Positions 1 to 8,638 of a stretch of 64,000 nucleotides of DNA are shown here, one piece after another (position 1 is the stretch's first letter; each line of letters begins with the position of its first letter). The notes beneath the pieces were generated by a model. That model had not been told where the DNA came from, did not search any database, and worked only from the letters and a program-made list of their open reading frames with translations. Made by a program: the position numbers and the translations under genes. Location: positions 1,922,001-1,986,000 of the forward strand of contig NZ_CP126742.1 in the NCBI RefSeq assembly GCF_030246945.1. Direction: 5' to 3'. The DNA comes from Microbacterium sp. zg-Y1090 (GTDB lineage: Bacteria > Actinomycetota > Actinomycetes > Actinomycetales > Microbacteriaceae).

Positions 1-43
1 CGCCGCGCGGCGCCGCGCAGTGGCCGAGCCGGCGCGGCGATGA
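1..43 (+). CDS. 3' tail of a truncated upstream gene (possible ECF S component)
   Basis: An open frame enters from the left edge and ends with TGA at 41-43, overlapping the ATG of the next gene as ATGA. The 13 visible codons are rich in Ala and Arg and identify nothing. The T and A subunits of an ECF transporter follow, so the missing gene could be the substrate-binding S component such as BioY. That is inference from position only. Confidence 0.3.
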   Translation, partial: AARRRAVAEPARR

Positions 44-705
44 GGAGCTTCGCCGCTGCTCCCCCCGCGCAGGGCGCCCGGTGGCTGCGCACGGCACCGG
101 CGCGTCTGAAGCTGCTCGCCGTGCTGCTCTTCGCCGTGATCGTGGTGGCCACCCCCCGCGAGTGGTTCGCCGCGTTCGCGCTGTACGCGGCCGTCGTCGC
201 CGGTTTCCTCCTCGCCGCGCGGGTGACGCCGCGCACCCTGCTGGCGCGCATGGGCATCGAGATCCCGTTCCTCGTCTTCGCCGTGCTCATGCCCTTCGTC
301 GCCACGGGCCCGCGCGTCGACGTGTGGGGTCTGCAGCTGTCCGTCGAAGGACTCTGGGGAGGGTGGGGGCTGCTCGCCAAGGCGACGCTGGCGCTCATGG
401 CATCCATCGTGCTGGTCAGCACCACCGAGCCCCGCGCGATCATCCTGGCGCTCGAGCAGCTGCATCTCCCCCGGCAGCTCACCGCCATCGCGGGGTTCAT
501 GCTGCGCTACCTCGACGTCATCGTGGGTGAGTGGCGGCGCATGCGCGTGGCCCAGGACTCGCGGGGGTTCGGTGCCCGCGGCCACCGGTCCTGGCCGGTG
601 CTGGCCCGCGGGGTGGGCGCGCTGTTCACACGTTCCCACGGCCGCGGCGAGCGCGTGCACCTGGCGATGCTCTCGCGCGGATACCTGGAACCGGCGCGGG
701 CATGA
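40..705 (+). CDS. ECF transporter transmembrane (T) protein, EcfT/CbiQ family
   Basis: This is the membrane subunit of an energy-coupling factor vitamin or metal importer, which transmits ATPase motion to a substrate-binding S protein. The 221 residues show about four to five hydrophobic segments between residues 20 and 165. A cytoplasmic C-terminal part carries two Arg-Gly motifs, in QDSRGF (about 172-177) and MLSRGY (about 211-216). These match the coupling-helix motifs by which EcfT contacts the ATPase. The gene overlaps the ATPase gene by 4 bases (ATGA). The substrate cannot be read from the T subunit; biotin or cobalt are the usual candidates for a T-A pair of this type. Confidence 0.85.
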   Translation: MRSFAAAPPAQGARWLRTAPARLKLLAVLLFAVIVVATPREWFAAFALYAAVVAGFLLAARVTPRTLLARMGIEIPFLVFAVLMPFVATGPRVDVWGLQLSVEGLWGGWGLLAKATLALMASIVLVSTTEPRAIILALEQLHLPRQLTAIAGFMLRYLDVIVGEWRRMRVAQDSRGFGARGHRSWPVLARGVGALFTRSHGRGERVHLAMLSRGYLEPARA

Positions 706-1454
706 GCTCTGCCGCCGTCTCGGTGCGCTCCCTGCACTACCGCTACCCCGGCACGCGGGCGCAATCGGTGCTGGCCGGTGTCGACTTCGACATCACCGCC
801 GGCGAGCGGGTGGCGATCCTCGGTCCGAACGGCGCCGGCAAGACCACCCTCATGCTGCACCTCAACGGCATCCTGATGCCCGACGAGGGCTGGGTGGACG
901 TCGACGGCACGCGCATCGACCGCGATACGGTGCGCGAGGTGCGCCGCCGCGTCGGTCTGGTGTTCCAGGATCCGGACGACCAGCTGTTCATGCCGACCGT
1001 GGGTGAGGACGTCGCGTTCGGCCCGGCCAACTACGGCGTCGCGGCGGCGGAGCTGAGGGCGCGCGTGGACGGCGCCCTCGCGACGGTCGGGCTGCACGAC
1101 GTCGCGGACCGGCAGCCGCAGCACCTCTCGCTGGGCCAGCGGCGCCGCGCGGCGATCGCCACGATCCTGTCGATGGACGTGGACGTGATGGTGCTGGACG
1201 AGCCGACCTCCAACCTGGACCCCGGCTCCCGACGGGAACTGTCGGCGACCCTCGCCGCGCTCCCCGCGACCCAGATCGTCGTGACCCACGACCTGCCCTA
1301 CGCGCTGGAACTGTGCCCTCGGGCACTCATCCTCGACGGCGGCAGGATCGTCGCCGACGGACCGACCCGCTCACTGCTGTCGGATGCCGCGCTCATGGCG
1401 GCCCACGGTCTGGAGCTGCCGTGGGGGTTCGACCCGTCCTACGGCCGGCGCTGA
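702..1454 (+). CDS. ECF transporter ATP-binding protein, EcfA/CbiO family
   Basis: This is the ATPase subunit that powers the adjacent EcfT. The 250-residue protein has Walker A GPNGAGKTT at 41-49, a Q-loop at 89-94 with the PDDQ sequence typical of CbiO-type ATPases, signature LSLGQ at 142-146 (Leu replaces the first Gly of LSGGQ), Walker B with DEPTS at 166-170 and an H-loop TH at 195-196. I chose the ATG at 702 because it overlaps the EcfT stop as ATGA and places the ABC domain at the N-terminus. An upstream in-frame start at 531 would add residues without family similarity. Only one ATPase gene is present, so a homodimer is likely. Confidence 0.88.
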   Translation: MSSAAVSVRSLHYRYPGTRAQSVLAGVDFDITAGERVAILGPNGAGKTTLMLHLNGILMPDEGWVDVDGTRIDRDTVREVRRRVGLVFQDPDDQLFMPTVGEDVAFGPANYGVAAAELRARVDGALATVGLHDVADRQPQHLSLGQRRRAAIATILSMDVDVMVLDEPTSNLDPGSRRELSATLAALPATQIVVTHDLPYALELCPRALILDGGRIVADGPTRSLLSDAALMAAHGLELPWGFDPSYGRR

Positions 1455-1466
1455 CGACACCGCGCT

Positions 1467-1531
1467 GAGACGAATGCCACCGGACGAGAGCGCGGGTGAT
1501 GACCACCGTCTCGTCCGTCAGGATTCGTCTC
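1467..1531. terminator. Long imperfect inverted repeat between convergent genes
   Basis: Arms at 1467-1489 and 1509-1531 share GAGACGAAT at the outer end and CGGACGAGA at the inner end, separated by a 19-base loop. The repeat lies between the convergent ends of the ECF ATPase gene and otsB, where a bidirectional terminator is expected. There is no U-run; a G-rich stretch (about 1538-1575) follows it. Confidence 0.45.
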
Positions 1532-1575
1532 GACTTCGGGGCGGGGCGGGGCGGCGGGGCGGGGCGTGGCGGGGG

Positions 1576-2352
1576 CTACCGGCGGGCGCGGGCGGCGGCG
1601 AGGCGCGTGAGCAGGTCGGCGAGCTCCGGGATGCCGGGAACCGTCACATCCGCGGCGGTGGGGCCCTCCCCCACACGCACGCCCAGGTCGCCGGACTGCA
1701 GGCTGCGCAGCGCGTCTTCGTCGGTGACGTCGTCGCCGGCGAAGAGCACGGCGGTCGCCCGCGTGCGTTCGCGCAGCACCGCGACCGCGGAATCCTTGCC
1801 CTCGTGCCGGAAGGCGTACTCGACGATGTCGCGTCCTGCCCGCCGGCGCCAGGACGGCGCCTCGGCGGCGACGATCTCGTCGACGAGCCCGTTCGCCTCG
1901 ACGGCGGTCGCGGCGTCCGCCCGGCGCGTGTGCACGCCGAGACCGAACGCCTTCGGCTCGATCCAGACACCGGGCAGGTGCGCCGTCGCCGCCTCCGCGC
2001 GTCCCTGCAGGCGGTCGCGCAGCGCGGCGGCGTCCGCGTCGTCCTCGTCGGAGCGCAGCCCGGAACGGGGCTCCCAGTACTCCGCACCGTGCGACCCCGC
2101 CAGCCAGAGCGGCGAGTCGTCGAGGTGCTCGGCGATCAGCCGCAGATCCTTCATGCTGCGGCCGGAGACCAGTGCCACCACGGTGTCGGGCAGGGCGGAC
2201 AGCGCCTCGACGGCATCCCGCGCCGCCGGCAGCATGCGCGAGGCCATCGGGTCGTCCTGCAGCGGTGAGAGCGTGCCGTCGAAGTCGAGCGCGACCAGCA
2301 GGCGGCGCGTGGCTGCCAGCGCCGACAGGGCCTGCCCCTGGTCGGCGCTCAC
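1576..2352 (-). CDS. otsB: Trehalose-6-phosphate phosphatase
   Basis: The enzyme hydrolyses trehalose 6-phosphate to trehalose and phosphate, the second step of the OtsAB pathway for the osmoprotectant trehalose. It is a HAD-superfamily protein of 258 residues. Motif I is LDFDGT at 22-27 with nucleophile Asp23 and Asp25, motif II is SGR at 63-65, the conserved Lys is about 186, and the metal motif GDDVTDED is at 206-213. The start is a GTG overlapping the otsA stop by 4 bases (GTGA), so translation is probably coupled. Length and motifs fit the family well. Confidence 0.93.
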   Translation of the reverse strand: MSADQGQALSALAATRRLLVALDFDGTLSPLQDDPMASRMLPAARDAVEALSALPDTVVALVSGRSMKDLRLIAEHLDDSPLWLAGSHGAEYWEPRSGLRSDEDDADAAALRDRLQGRAEAATAHLPGVWIEPKAFGLGVHTRRADAATAVEANGLVDEIVAAEAPSWRRRAGRDIVEYAFRHEGKDSAVAVLRERTRATAVLFAGDDVTDEDALRSLQSGDLGVRVGEGPTAADVTVPGIPELADLLTRLAAARARR

Positions 2353-3764
2353 GAGCGGGCCCGTCGCACGGCGTCGAGCGATTCCAGGAACTCGCGCGAC
2401 CAGTCGTTGACATCGTGCTCGCGCACCTTGCGCCGCAGGCTCCGCATGCGGCGGCCCTGCTCGGCGGCGGGCATCTCCACCGCGCGCACGATCGATTCCT
2501 TGAGCCCCTCGATGTCGTGCGGGTTGATGCGCAGCGCGGTGCCCAGTTCATCGGCCGCACCGGCGAACTCGCTGAGCACCAGCACCCCGCGGTTGTCGAT
2601 GCGGGAGGCGACGTACTCCTTCGCAACGAGGTTCATTCCGTCGCGCAGCGCAGTGACGAGCATCACGTCGGCGGCGAGGTAGAGGGCCACCATCTCCTCA
2701 CGGGGGAACGCCTGATGCAGGTAGCGGATGGCGGTGTGGTCCATCGTGTCGTGATCGCCGTTGATGCGGCCCACGGTCTGCTCGATCTCATCGCGCAGCT
2801 GCATGTAGGCGGCGACGCGCTCGCGGCTGGGGCTGGCCACCTGCACCAGGGTGACGTCCTCCACCGAGAGCCGGCCGTCCTCCAGCAGCTCGCCGAACGC
2901 CTTGAGGCGATGACGGATGCCCTTGGTGTAGTCGAGCCGGTCGACGCCCAGCAGCACCTTCTTGGGGTTGCCGAGGCTCTCGCGGATCTCGGCCGCGCGC
3001 GCCTGGATGTCCGGACGCTCGGCGAGGGCGATGTAGTCGTCGGCGTCGATGGAGATCGGGAACGCCTTCGCCAGCGCCATGCGCTCACGCCCGTCTTCTG
3101 TCGGCACCCGGATGCCGCTGGCCTTGGTCTCGTACCGCAGCTGGCGCCGCACCGCGCGGGCGAAATTGGAGGCGTCGGCGACCCGCTGGAACCCGATGAC
3201 GTCCGCGCCCAGCAGCCCTTCCAGCACCTGGCGCCGCCAGGGCAGTTGCGAATAGAGGCCGTACGCGGGGAACGGAATGTGGTGGAAGTACCCGATCACG
3301 AGATCGGGCCGCAGCTCCCTCAGCATGCGGGGAACAAGCTGCAGCTGATAGTCCTGCACCCACACGGTCGCGCCGTCTGCGGCCACCGCCGCGGCGGCCT
3401 CGGCGAAGCGGCGGTTGACCCGCACATAGGCCTGCCACCACTCGCGGCGATAGCGGGGGGCGGCGATCACGTCATGGTAGAGCGGCCAGATGGTGTCGTT
3501 GGCGAAGCCCTCGTAGTAGAGCTCCACGTCCTCGGACGTCAGGTGGACGGGCACCAGGTGCATGCCCTCGAAGTCGAACGGGCCGACCTCGACGTCTGCC
3601 TGGCCCGGCCAGCCCACCCACGCGCCCTCGGTCGCGCGCATCACCGGGGCCAAGGCGGTCACCAGCCCGCCCGGCGACGTGCGCCACTGCTCCTCGCCAT
3701 CCCCGGTTCCCGATCTGTCCACCGGAAGACGGTTGGCGACGACGACGAAATCGGCAGTACTCAT
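2349..3764 (-). CDS. otsA: Trehalose-6-phosphate synthase (GT20)
   Basis: The enzyme transfers glucose from a nucleotide sugar to glucose 6-phosphate, giving trehalose 6-phosphate. The 471-residue protein carries GT20 hallmarks: ANRLPV at 10-15, WVQDYQL at 135-141, FHHIPFP at 160-166, GVDRLDYTKGI at 273-283 and the C-terminal sugar-nucleotide loop RDGMNLVAKEYV. The ATG at 3764 is preceded by GGAGG at a spacing of 8 bases. The open frame extends upstream, but that part has no family similarity. A GATAAT box (minus strand, 3789-3794) lies 25 bases upstream and is a plausible -10. otsB follows with a 4-base overlap. Confidence 0.95.
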   Translation of the reverse strand: MSTADFVVVANRLPVDRSGTGDGEEQWRTSPGGLVTALAPVMRATEGAWVGWPGQADVEVGPFDFEGMHLVPVHLTSEDVELYYEGFANDTIWPLYHDVIAAPRYRREWWQAYVRVNRRFAEAAAAVAADGATVWVQDYQLQLVPRMLRELRPDLVIGYFHHIPFPAYGLYSQLPWRRQVLEGLLGADVIGFQRVADASNFARAVRRQLRYETKASGIRVPTEDGRERMALAKAFPISIDADDYIALAERPDIQARAAEIRESLGNPKKVLLGVDRLDYTKGIRHRLKAFGELLEDGRLSVEDVTLVQVASPSRERVAAYMQLRDEIEQTVGRINGDHDTMDHTAIRYLHQAFPREEMVALYLAADVMLVTALRDGMNLVAKEYVASRIDNRGVLVLSEFAGAADELGTALRINPHDIEGLKESIVRAVEMPAAEQGRRMRSLRRKVREHDVNDWSREFLESLDAVRRARS

Positions 3765-3883
3765 GAGGATCCTCCGTGCGGCGGGCGGATTATCCAGGCT
3801 ATCGCCCGACCACGGGCGCCTCCCGGGGTTGCGCCGCCGACGCGGTTCTGTCAATACCCGCTTTCCGGCGCCGGTCTGCGCGG

Positions 3884-3889
3884 TAGCGT
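3884..3889 (+). promoter_or_regulatory. Candidate -10 box of a leaderless promoter
   Basis: TAGCGT ends 6 bases before the ATG at 3896 and there is no Shine-Dalgarno sequence. Transcription would begin at or next to the start codon. No clear -35 box is seen. Confidence 0.45.
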
Positions 3890-3895
3890 TGCGGG

Positions 3896-4156
3896 ATGCG
3901 CGGCTATCTCTTCGGCTCCGGACTCATCACCAGCATCACCAGCGGCATCACGCTGCTGCGCGGACTGCGCAACGACGAGCCCTTCACGTGGCGCACGGCG
4001 CTCGCCTGGGCGAGTTGGGGCATCTCGCTCGCCCTCGCCATCGGCGCCGTCGTCGACATGCGCCGCGCCAAGCGGGGGCACCTGGTCGCCGGCGACTCCC
4101 CGGTGAAGGGCAAGGAGCAGAAGCTCATGAAGCAGCGCCTGCACAAGGCCGACTGA
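3896..4156 (+). CDS. Small membrane protein of unknown function
   Basis: This is an 86-residue protein that I do not recognise. Two hydrophobic stretches (about residues 5-22 and 33-53) suggest two membrane segments joined by a short polar loop. A basic tail of about 30 residues follows, containing MRRAKRG and a Lys-rich end that should lie in the cytoplasm. It stands alone between the divergent otsA gene and the convergent thiolase gene. The start is supported by a TANNNT box 6 bases upstream. Codon composition matches the neighbours, so it is probably a real gene. Confidence 0.65.
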   Translation: MRGYLFGSGLITSITSGITLLRGLRNDEPFTWRTALAWASWGISLALAIGAVVDMRRAKRGHLVAGDSPVKGKEQKLMKQRLHKAD

Positions 4157-4181
4157 CCGTCGGCGCGTCCGCGCCGCCCGA

Positions 4182-5366
4182 TCAGCGCGTCAGGATGAGC
4201 GCATCGCCCTGACCGCCGCCACCGCAGAGCGCCACGCCGGCCGTGCCGCTCCCCCGGCGCACGAGCTCGTGCACGGCGTGCACCACCAGACGGTTGCCGC
4301 TCGCCCCGATCGGGTGGCCGATCGCGATGCCTCCGCCGTGGATGTTGACGATGTCCTCGCCGATCCCGAGTTCGGACTGGGACTGCGCGACGACGGCGCC
4401 GAACGCCTCGTTGATCTCGACGAAGTCGAGGTCGCCTGCCGACATCCCCTGCTTGCGCAGCGCCTGCTCCATCGCCCGCGCCGGCTGCGCGTGCAGGGAG
4501 TTGTCGGGCCCGGCGACTTGACCGGCCGCACCGACGACCGCCAGCACGTCCCAGCCCTGGTCATCGGCGTGGCTGCGGGTGGTGAGCACCACGGCCGAGG
4601 CGCCGTCGGAGATCTGCGAGGCGTTGCCGGCGGTGATGGTCCCCTCCGAGGCGAACGCGGGCCGCAGGCGCGCGAGGGTGTCCACCGTCGTGTCGGGGCG
4701 CACGCCCTCATCGCGCGTGACGACCAGCGGGTCGCCCTTGCGCTGCGGCACCTCGACGGGGACGATCTCGTCGTCGAAGACGCCGGCATCCTGTGCCGCG
4801 GCGGCCCGCTGATGCGAGAGCGCCGCGACGTGATCCTGCGTCTCGCGGGTGATGCCGAGCCCGCCGTTGTGGCGCTCGGTCGACGCGCCCATGCTCTCGC
4901 GGTCGTAGGCGTCGGTGAGTCCGTCGTGCGCCATGTGGTCCAGCACCTCGACGCTCCCGTAGGACCAGCCGTCGCGGGATCCCGTGAGCAGGTGCGGAGC
5001 GCGGGTCATCGACTCCATGCCGGCCGCCACGACGACGCGCGCATCGCCGGTCTGGATCATGCGCTTGGCGTCGATCACGGCCGACAGGCCTGAGAGGCAC
5101 ACCTTGTTGACCGAGGATGCCGGCACGTCCCAGCCGATGCCCGCGGCCACGGCCGCCTGGCGTGCGGGGTTCTGTCCCGAGCCGGCGGGAAGCACCTGCC
5201 CGACGATGACGGCGTCGATGGCGTCCGCGGGGATGCCGCCGCGCTCGAGGGCGCCGCGGATGGCGAGGGCGCCGAGTTCGGGAGCGGTGAACGAGGCGAG
5301 CTGGCCCTTGAGGCGTCCCTGCGGGGTCCGGGCGGCGGCGACGATGACGACGTCTTCGTGGTTCAT
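4182..5366 (-). CDS. Acetyl-CoA C-acetyltransferase (thiolase)
   Basis: The enzyme cleaves acetoacetyl-CoA with CoA to two acetyl-CoA, or runs in reverse. At 394 residues it has the normal thiolase length. It carries the acyl-accepting Cys90 in [18 protein letters not shown] in the C-terminal half, the catalytic His in [14 protein letters not shown] and the second catalytic Cys in ALCGGGGQG. It overlaps the CoA-transferase B gene by 4 bases and is the last gene of scoA-scoB-thiolase. Beside an acetoacetate CoA-transferase and a 3-hydroxybutyrate dehydrogenase, its likely role is the final step of ketone-body breakdown. Confidence 0.93.
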   Translation of the reverse strand: MNHEDVVIVAAARTPQGRLKGQLASFTAPELGALAIRGALERGGIPADAIDAVIVGQVLPAGSGQNPARQAAVAAGIGWDVPASSVNKVCLSGLSAVIDAKRMIQTGDARVVVAAGMESMTRAPHLLTGSRDGWSYGSVEVLDHMAHDGLTDAYDRESMGASTERHNGGLGITRETQDHVAALSHQRAAAAQDAGVFDDEIVPVEVPQRKGDPLVVTRDEGVRPDTTVDTLARLRPAFASEGTITAGNASQISDGASAVVLTTRSHADDQGWDVLAVVGAAGQVAGPDNSLHAQPARAMEQALRKQGMSAGDLDFVEINEAFGAVVAQSQSELGIGEDIVNIHGGGIAIGHPIGASGNRLVVHAVHELVRRGSGTAGVALCGGGGQGDALILTR

Positions 5367-6016
5367 GCTTCCACCCTAAGAGTGTCGGAGAGGGCCAGCG
5401 GCGGCTCGGTGGCGGCCCGCACCTCGGCGACGGTCACGCCCGGGGCCGTCTCGACGAGCACGAGCCCGTCGGGCGTGACGTCGATGACGGCGAGGTCGGT
5501 GATGATGCGGTCGACGACTCCGCGGCCGGTGAGGGGCAGCGAGCAGGCGTCGACGATCTTGGGCGAGCCGTCGCGGGCGACATGCTCCATCAGCACGATG
5601 ACCCGCGCCGCGCCGTGGACGAGGTCCATCGCGCCGCCGGGGCCCTTCACCATCTTTCCGGGGATCATCCAGTTCGCGAGGTCCCCGGTGGCCGAGACCT
5701 GCATCGCTCCCAGGATGGCGGCGTCGATCTTGCCGCCGCGGATCATGCCGAAGCTCGTCGCGGAGTCGAAGTAGGCCGCACCCGGCAGCACCGTGACGGT
5801 CTCCTTGCCCGCGTTGATGAGGTCGGGGTCGACGTGCGCCTCGGTCGGATACGGCCCGACACCGAGGATGCCGTTCTCGGACTGCAGCACGACCGTCACG
5901 CCGTCCGGGACGTGATTGGGAACCAGGGTGGGAAGACCGATGCCGAGGTTGACGTACGAGCCGTCGGTGAGCTCCCGGGCCGCGCGGGCGGCCATCTCAT
6001 CGCGAGTCAGCGCCAT
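5363..6016 (-). CDS. scoB: 3-oxoacid CoA-transferase, subunit B
   Basis: This is the beta subunit of a family I CoA-transferase, which moves CoA from succinyl-CoA to acetoacetate (SCOT) or, in paralogues, to 3-oxoadipate (PcaJ). The 217 residues contain the active-site glutamate in QSENGILG (Glu47), the residue that forms the glutamyl-CoA thioester in this family. The gene starts 3 bases after scoA and overlaps the thiolase by 4 bases. Preference for acetoacetate over 3-oxoadipate is inferred from the 3-hydroxybutyrate dehydrogenase nearby and the absence of protocatechuate genes in the window. Confidence 0.88.
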   Translation of the reverse strand: MALTRDEMAARAARELTDGSYVNLGIGLPTLVPNHVPDGVTVVLQSENGILGVGPYPTEAHVDPDLINAGKETVTVLPGAAYFDSATSFGMIRGGKIDAAILGAMQVSATGDLANWMIPGKMVKGPGGAMDLVHGAARVIVLMEHVARDGSPKIVDACSLPLTGRGVVDRIITDLAVIDVTPDGLVLVETAPGVTVAEVRAATEPPLALSDTLRVEA

Positions 6017-6019
6017 GGG

Positions 6020-6793
6020 TCACTTCCCTTCTGCACGCACGGTGCGTCGTTCGATGCGTTTGGGGATGTCGCCGCCGACCTCGACCAGCCGATGGACGTA
6101 CACGCCGGGGAGGTGCACGTCGTCGGGGTCGATCTCGCCTGGCTGCACGACCTGCTCGACCTGCGCGATGCAGACTCTGCCCGCCATCGCCGCGAGCGGG
6201 TTGAAATTGCGCGCCGCCTTGTTGAACACCAGGTTGCCGTGGGTGTCGCCGCGCAGCGCGTGGACGAGGGCGAAGTCGGTGACGATCGCCTCCTCGAGCA
6301 CGTAAGGCAACGGCCGGCCGGTGGTGTCGAACGTGCGCACGTCCTTCGCCGGTGACGCCACGGCGATGCCGCCGGAGCCGTCATAACGGCGGGGCAGTCC
6401 GCCCTCGGCCACCTGGGTGCCGACGCCGGTCTGCGTGTAGAACGCGGCGATGCCGGCACCACCGGCGCGCAGCTTCTCGGCGAGCGTGCCCTGCGGCGTC
6501 AGTTCGAGCTCCAGCTCACCGCTGAGGAACTGCCGCTCGAACTCCTTGTTCTCCCCCACGTACGACGACGTCATCTTGCGGATGCGTCCGGCGCCCAGCA
6601 GCACGCCGAGCCCCCAGTCGTCGACCCCGCAGTTGTTGGAGACGACGGAGAGGTCGGTGGTGCCCTGCGCGAGCAGCGCCTCGATGAGCGCGATCGGGTT
6701 GCCCGAGAGACCGAAACCTCCGACGGCCAGCGACGCCCCGTCGGGGATGTCGGCGACCGCGGCGGCCGCGGAGGGGAAGGTCTTGTCGATCAC
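6020..6793 (-). CDS. scoA: 3-oxoacid CoA-transferase, subunit A
   Basis: This is the alpha subunit of the acetoacetate/3-oxoacid CoA-transferase. It has the CoA-transferase glycine motif GGFGLSG near residues 25-31 and a long conserved middle region with SNNCG and YVGENKEFERQ, typical of ScoA. I chose the GTG at 6793 because AAGGAG lies 7 bases upstream and the protein (257 residues) then starts like its relatives. An ATG at 6829 would add 12 residues without an SD. It heads the three-gene operon ending in thiolase and is transcribed divergently from the IclR regulator. Confidence 0.88.
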   Translation of the reverse strand: MIDKTFPSAAAAVADIPDGASLAVGGFGLSGNPIALIEALLAQGTTDLSVVSNNCGVDDWGLGVLLGAGRIRKMTSSYVGENKEFERQFLSGELELELTPQGTLAEKLRAGGAGIAAFYTQTGVGTQVAEGGLPRRYDGSGGIAVASPAKDVRTFDTTGRPLPYVLEEAIVTDFALVHALRGDTHGNLVFNKAARNFNPLAAMAGRVCIAQVEQVVQPGEIDPDDVHLPGVYVHRLVEVGGDIPKRIERRTVRAEGK

Positions 6794-6862
6794 GGGCACT
6801 CCTTCGTGAGCCGGGTGTCCTGCCACCATGCGCGCCGTCGCTGTGGCGCGGCAACCCGGTTC

Positions 6863-6904
6863 TTGTGATGTGGGCGCCGCTGCGTCTATGTTCCACTATG
6901 TGGA
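6863..6904 (+). promoter_or_regulatory. iclR promoter with overlapping palindromic operator
   Basis: TTGTGA (6863-6868) and TATGTT (6887-6892) are separated by 18 bases and place the transcription start at about 6900, the G of a GTG codon. A perfect 13-base palindrome TCCACTATGTGGA (6892-6904) overlaps the -10 end and the start site. IclR-family regulators commonly bind short palindromes of this kind, so autorepression is likely. Control of the divergent scoA operon (start 6793) is possible. Confidence 0.55.
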
Positions 6905-7694
6905 CACCCCGCCCCGTTCTGCCGTTCCTGGAGCCCAGACCGTCGCCCGCGCGGCGCGCCTGCTGCGCCTCGTCACGGCGGCGGCGGGTGGAGGTGGGGC
7001 CGCGTTGCACCAGCTCGCCCACGATGCGGGACTCTCACGGTCGACCGCCCACCGTCTGCTCTCGGCGCTGCGCGTCGAGGGCCTCGTGGACCAGGACGAG
7101 AGCTCCTCGCGGTGGATGCCGGGGCCCGAGCTCTTCCTGATGGGCTCGGTGGCCGCCGCGCGCTACGACATCACCGACCTCGCACGCGACATCGTGCGTT
7201 CCCTCGCGGTGAAGACCGAGGAGAGCGCGTTCCTGTCGGTGCGTCGCGGCGATGAGACGGTGTGCCTCGTCCGCGAGGACGGTGCCTTCCCCATCCGCTC
7301 TTTCGTGCTGAGCGAAGGAGTGCGGTTCCCGCTGGGCGTGGCATCCGCGGGGCTGGCGATCCTCGCCTTCCTCCCCGACGACGACGCGGACGCGTACCTG
7401 GCGCGGCATCCCGAGCTCGCCGACCGGTTCGGCGCGCGGCATGCGCCGGCCGCGCTGCGCACCCGCGTAGCCGACACCCGCGACCGCGGCTACGCGGTCA
7501 ATCCGGGGCTCATCGTCGAAGGCTCGTGGGGACTGGGCGCGGCGGTGTTCGACCGTGCCGGACGGCCGGAGTGGGCGCTGAGCCTCACCGGCGTGGAATT
7601 CCGATTCTCCCCCGAACGCCTGCCGGCGCTCGGCCGCACCCTGCTCGCGCACGCGCACCAGCTGTCCTCCCGCATCGCCGCCGCGCGCGGGTAG
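6900..7694 (+). CDS. IclR-family transcriptional regulator
   Basis: This is a DNA-binding regulator with an N-terminal winged helix-turn-helix (LHQLAHDAGLSRSTAHRLL, about residues 35-54). The C-terminal effector domain contains SVRRGDETVCL, FPLGVASAGLAILA and NPGLIVEGSWGLGAAV, all typical of IclR. It is divergent from scoA-scoB-thiolase, so it most likely controls that operon in response to an organic acid. The GTG at 6900 gives 264 residues and coincides with the predicted transcription start; the ATG at 6888 is the alternative. Either is compatible with the family. Confidence 0.85.
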   Translation: MDTPPRSAVPGAQTVARAARLLRLVTAAAGGGGAALHQLAHDAGLSRSTAHRLLSALRVEGLVDQDESSSRWMPGPELFLMGSVAAARYDITDLARDIVRSLAVKTEESAFLSVRRGDETVCLVREDGAFPIRSFVLSEGVRFPLGVASAGLAILAFLPDDDADAYLARHPELADRFGARHAPAALRTRVADTRDRGYAVNPGLIVEGSWGLGAAVFDRAGRPEWALSLTGVEFRFSPERLPALGRTLLAHAHQLSSRIAAARG

Positions 7695-7744
7695 GGGCCG
7701 GCCCCACGGCCGAGCCCCCGTCACGACGCGCGCGCCGACCGCGC

Positions 7745-8638
7745 TCAACCGGCCGGCGCGAGAGCCTCCCTCACGTGCCCGGCGACAGCGGCGGCGCCGT
7801 CGCGCGAGAGCACGATCGTGTAGTGGTTGAACCCGTCGATGCGGTGATGGCGCACCTGCGGCATCCGGTCGAGCACCGCACGCAGGTGGGGCGGCGGATA
7901 CAGCCCGGGCACCTCGTCGCGCAGGCCACGCGGCACCGTCAGCAGCACGGTCGTGTGGGCCAGCGCGGCGAGCGCGGCGGGAAGGGTCGGGCCGCTGTTC
8001 ATGTCGACGGTGTCGTCGGCCATGGTGCGGTAGCTGGTGGCCGGGCGCTGGCGGTCGGCGTCGGGTGACAGGTCGTAGGCGAAGTAGTCCTCCAGCTCGG
8101 CGGACCACGCCTCGCGGAAGGCGGGGTGGTCGCGCCAGAAGTCCACGTAGGCCGCCTCGTCGGCGAAGCGCAGGTTCAGCCGCTCCGCCGTCGATCCCAG
8201 GATGTGGGAGACGACCGTGTCGGCATCGAGTCCCGCCGGAACGTCCAACGGCAGTCCGCCGTCGACGAGCAGCAGCGAGGAGACGCGCTCCGGATGCCGG
8301 TGCGCGAGGGCCACGGCGACGAACGCGCCCATCGAATGGCCGACGACGAGGGTGCGCTGCACCCCGGCGGCGTCGAGCACGGCGGCCATGTCGTCGGCGT
8401 GCGCGGCGAGGCCGCCCGCACCGGTCACCCCGTTGCTGCGGCCACGACCCCGCAGGTCCGGGGCGATCAGGCGCACACCCGGCAGCTGCTCGGCCAGCCA
8501 CGGCCATGCCCGGTGCGACGAGGTCACCCCGTGGATCAGCAGTGCGGTCGGGGCGTCGGGCGCGTCCGCCTCCCACACCCCCACGCGCAGGGCTCCCCCG
8601 GGCACCGGCACGTCGAGGGTGCGGTAATCGCGGCTCAT
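7745..8638 (-). CDS. Alpha/beta hydrolase
   Basis: This 297-residue alpha/beta-hydrolase has the oxyanion motif LLIHGVTSSH (34-43), the nucleophile elbow VVGHSMGA with Ser102 and a C-terminal His in DGFNHYTIVL. The overall layout resembles esterases and haloalkane or epoxide hydrolases that act on small substrates. It is the last gene of the livK-to-hydrolase operon and overlaps the 3-hydroxybutyrate dehydrogenase gene by 4 bases (ATGA). That position suggests it releases a hydroxy acid, for example from a 3-hydroxybutyrate ester or oligomer, but the substrate is not known. Confidence 0.82.
   Translation of the reverse strand: MSRDYRTLDVPVPGGALRVGVWEADAPDAPTALLIHGVTSSHRAWPWLAEQLPGVRLIAPDLRGRGRSNGVTGAGGLAAHADDMAAVLDAAGVQRTLVVGHSMGAFVAVALAHRHPERVSSLLLVDGGLPLDVPAGLDADTVVSHILGSTAERLNLRFADEAAYVDFWRDHPAFREAWSAELEDYFAYDLSPDADRQRPATSYRTMADDTVDMNSGPTLPAALAALAHTTVLLTVPRGLRDEVPGLYPPPHLRAVLDRMPQVRHHRIDGFNHYTIVLSRDGAAAVAGHVREALAPAG

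Noticed and set aside
2172..4106. 644-codon plus-strand frame
   Set aside because: It is antisense to otsA and otsB, which have full family motifs.
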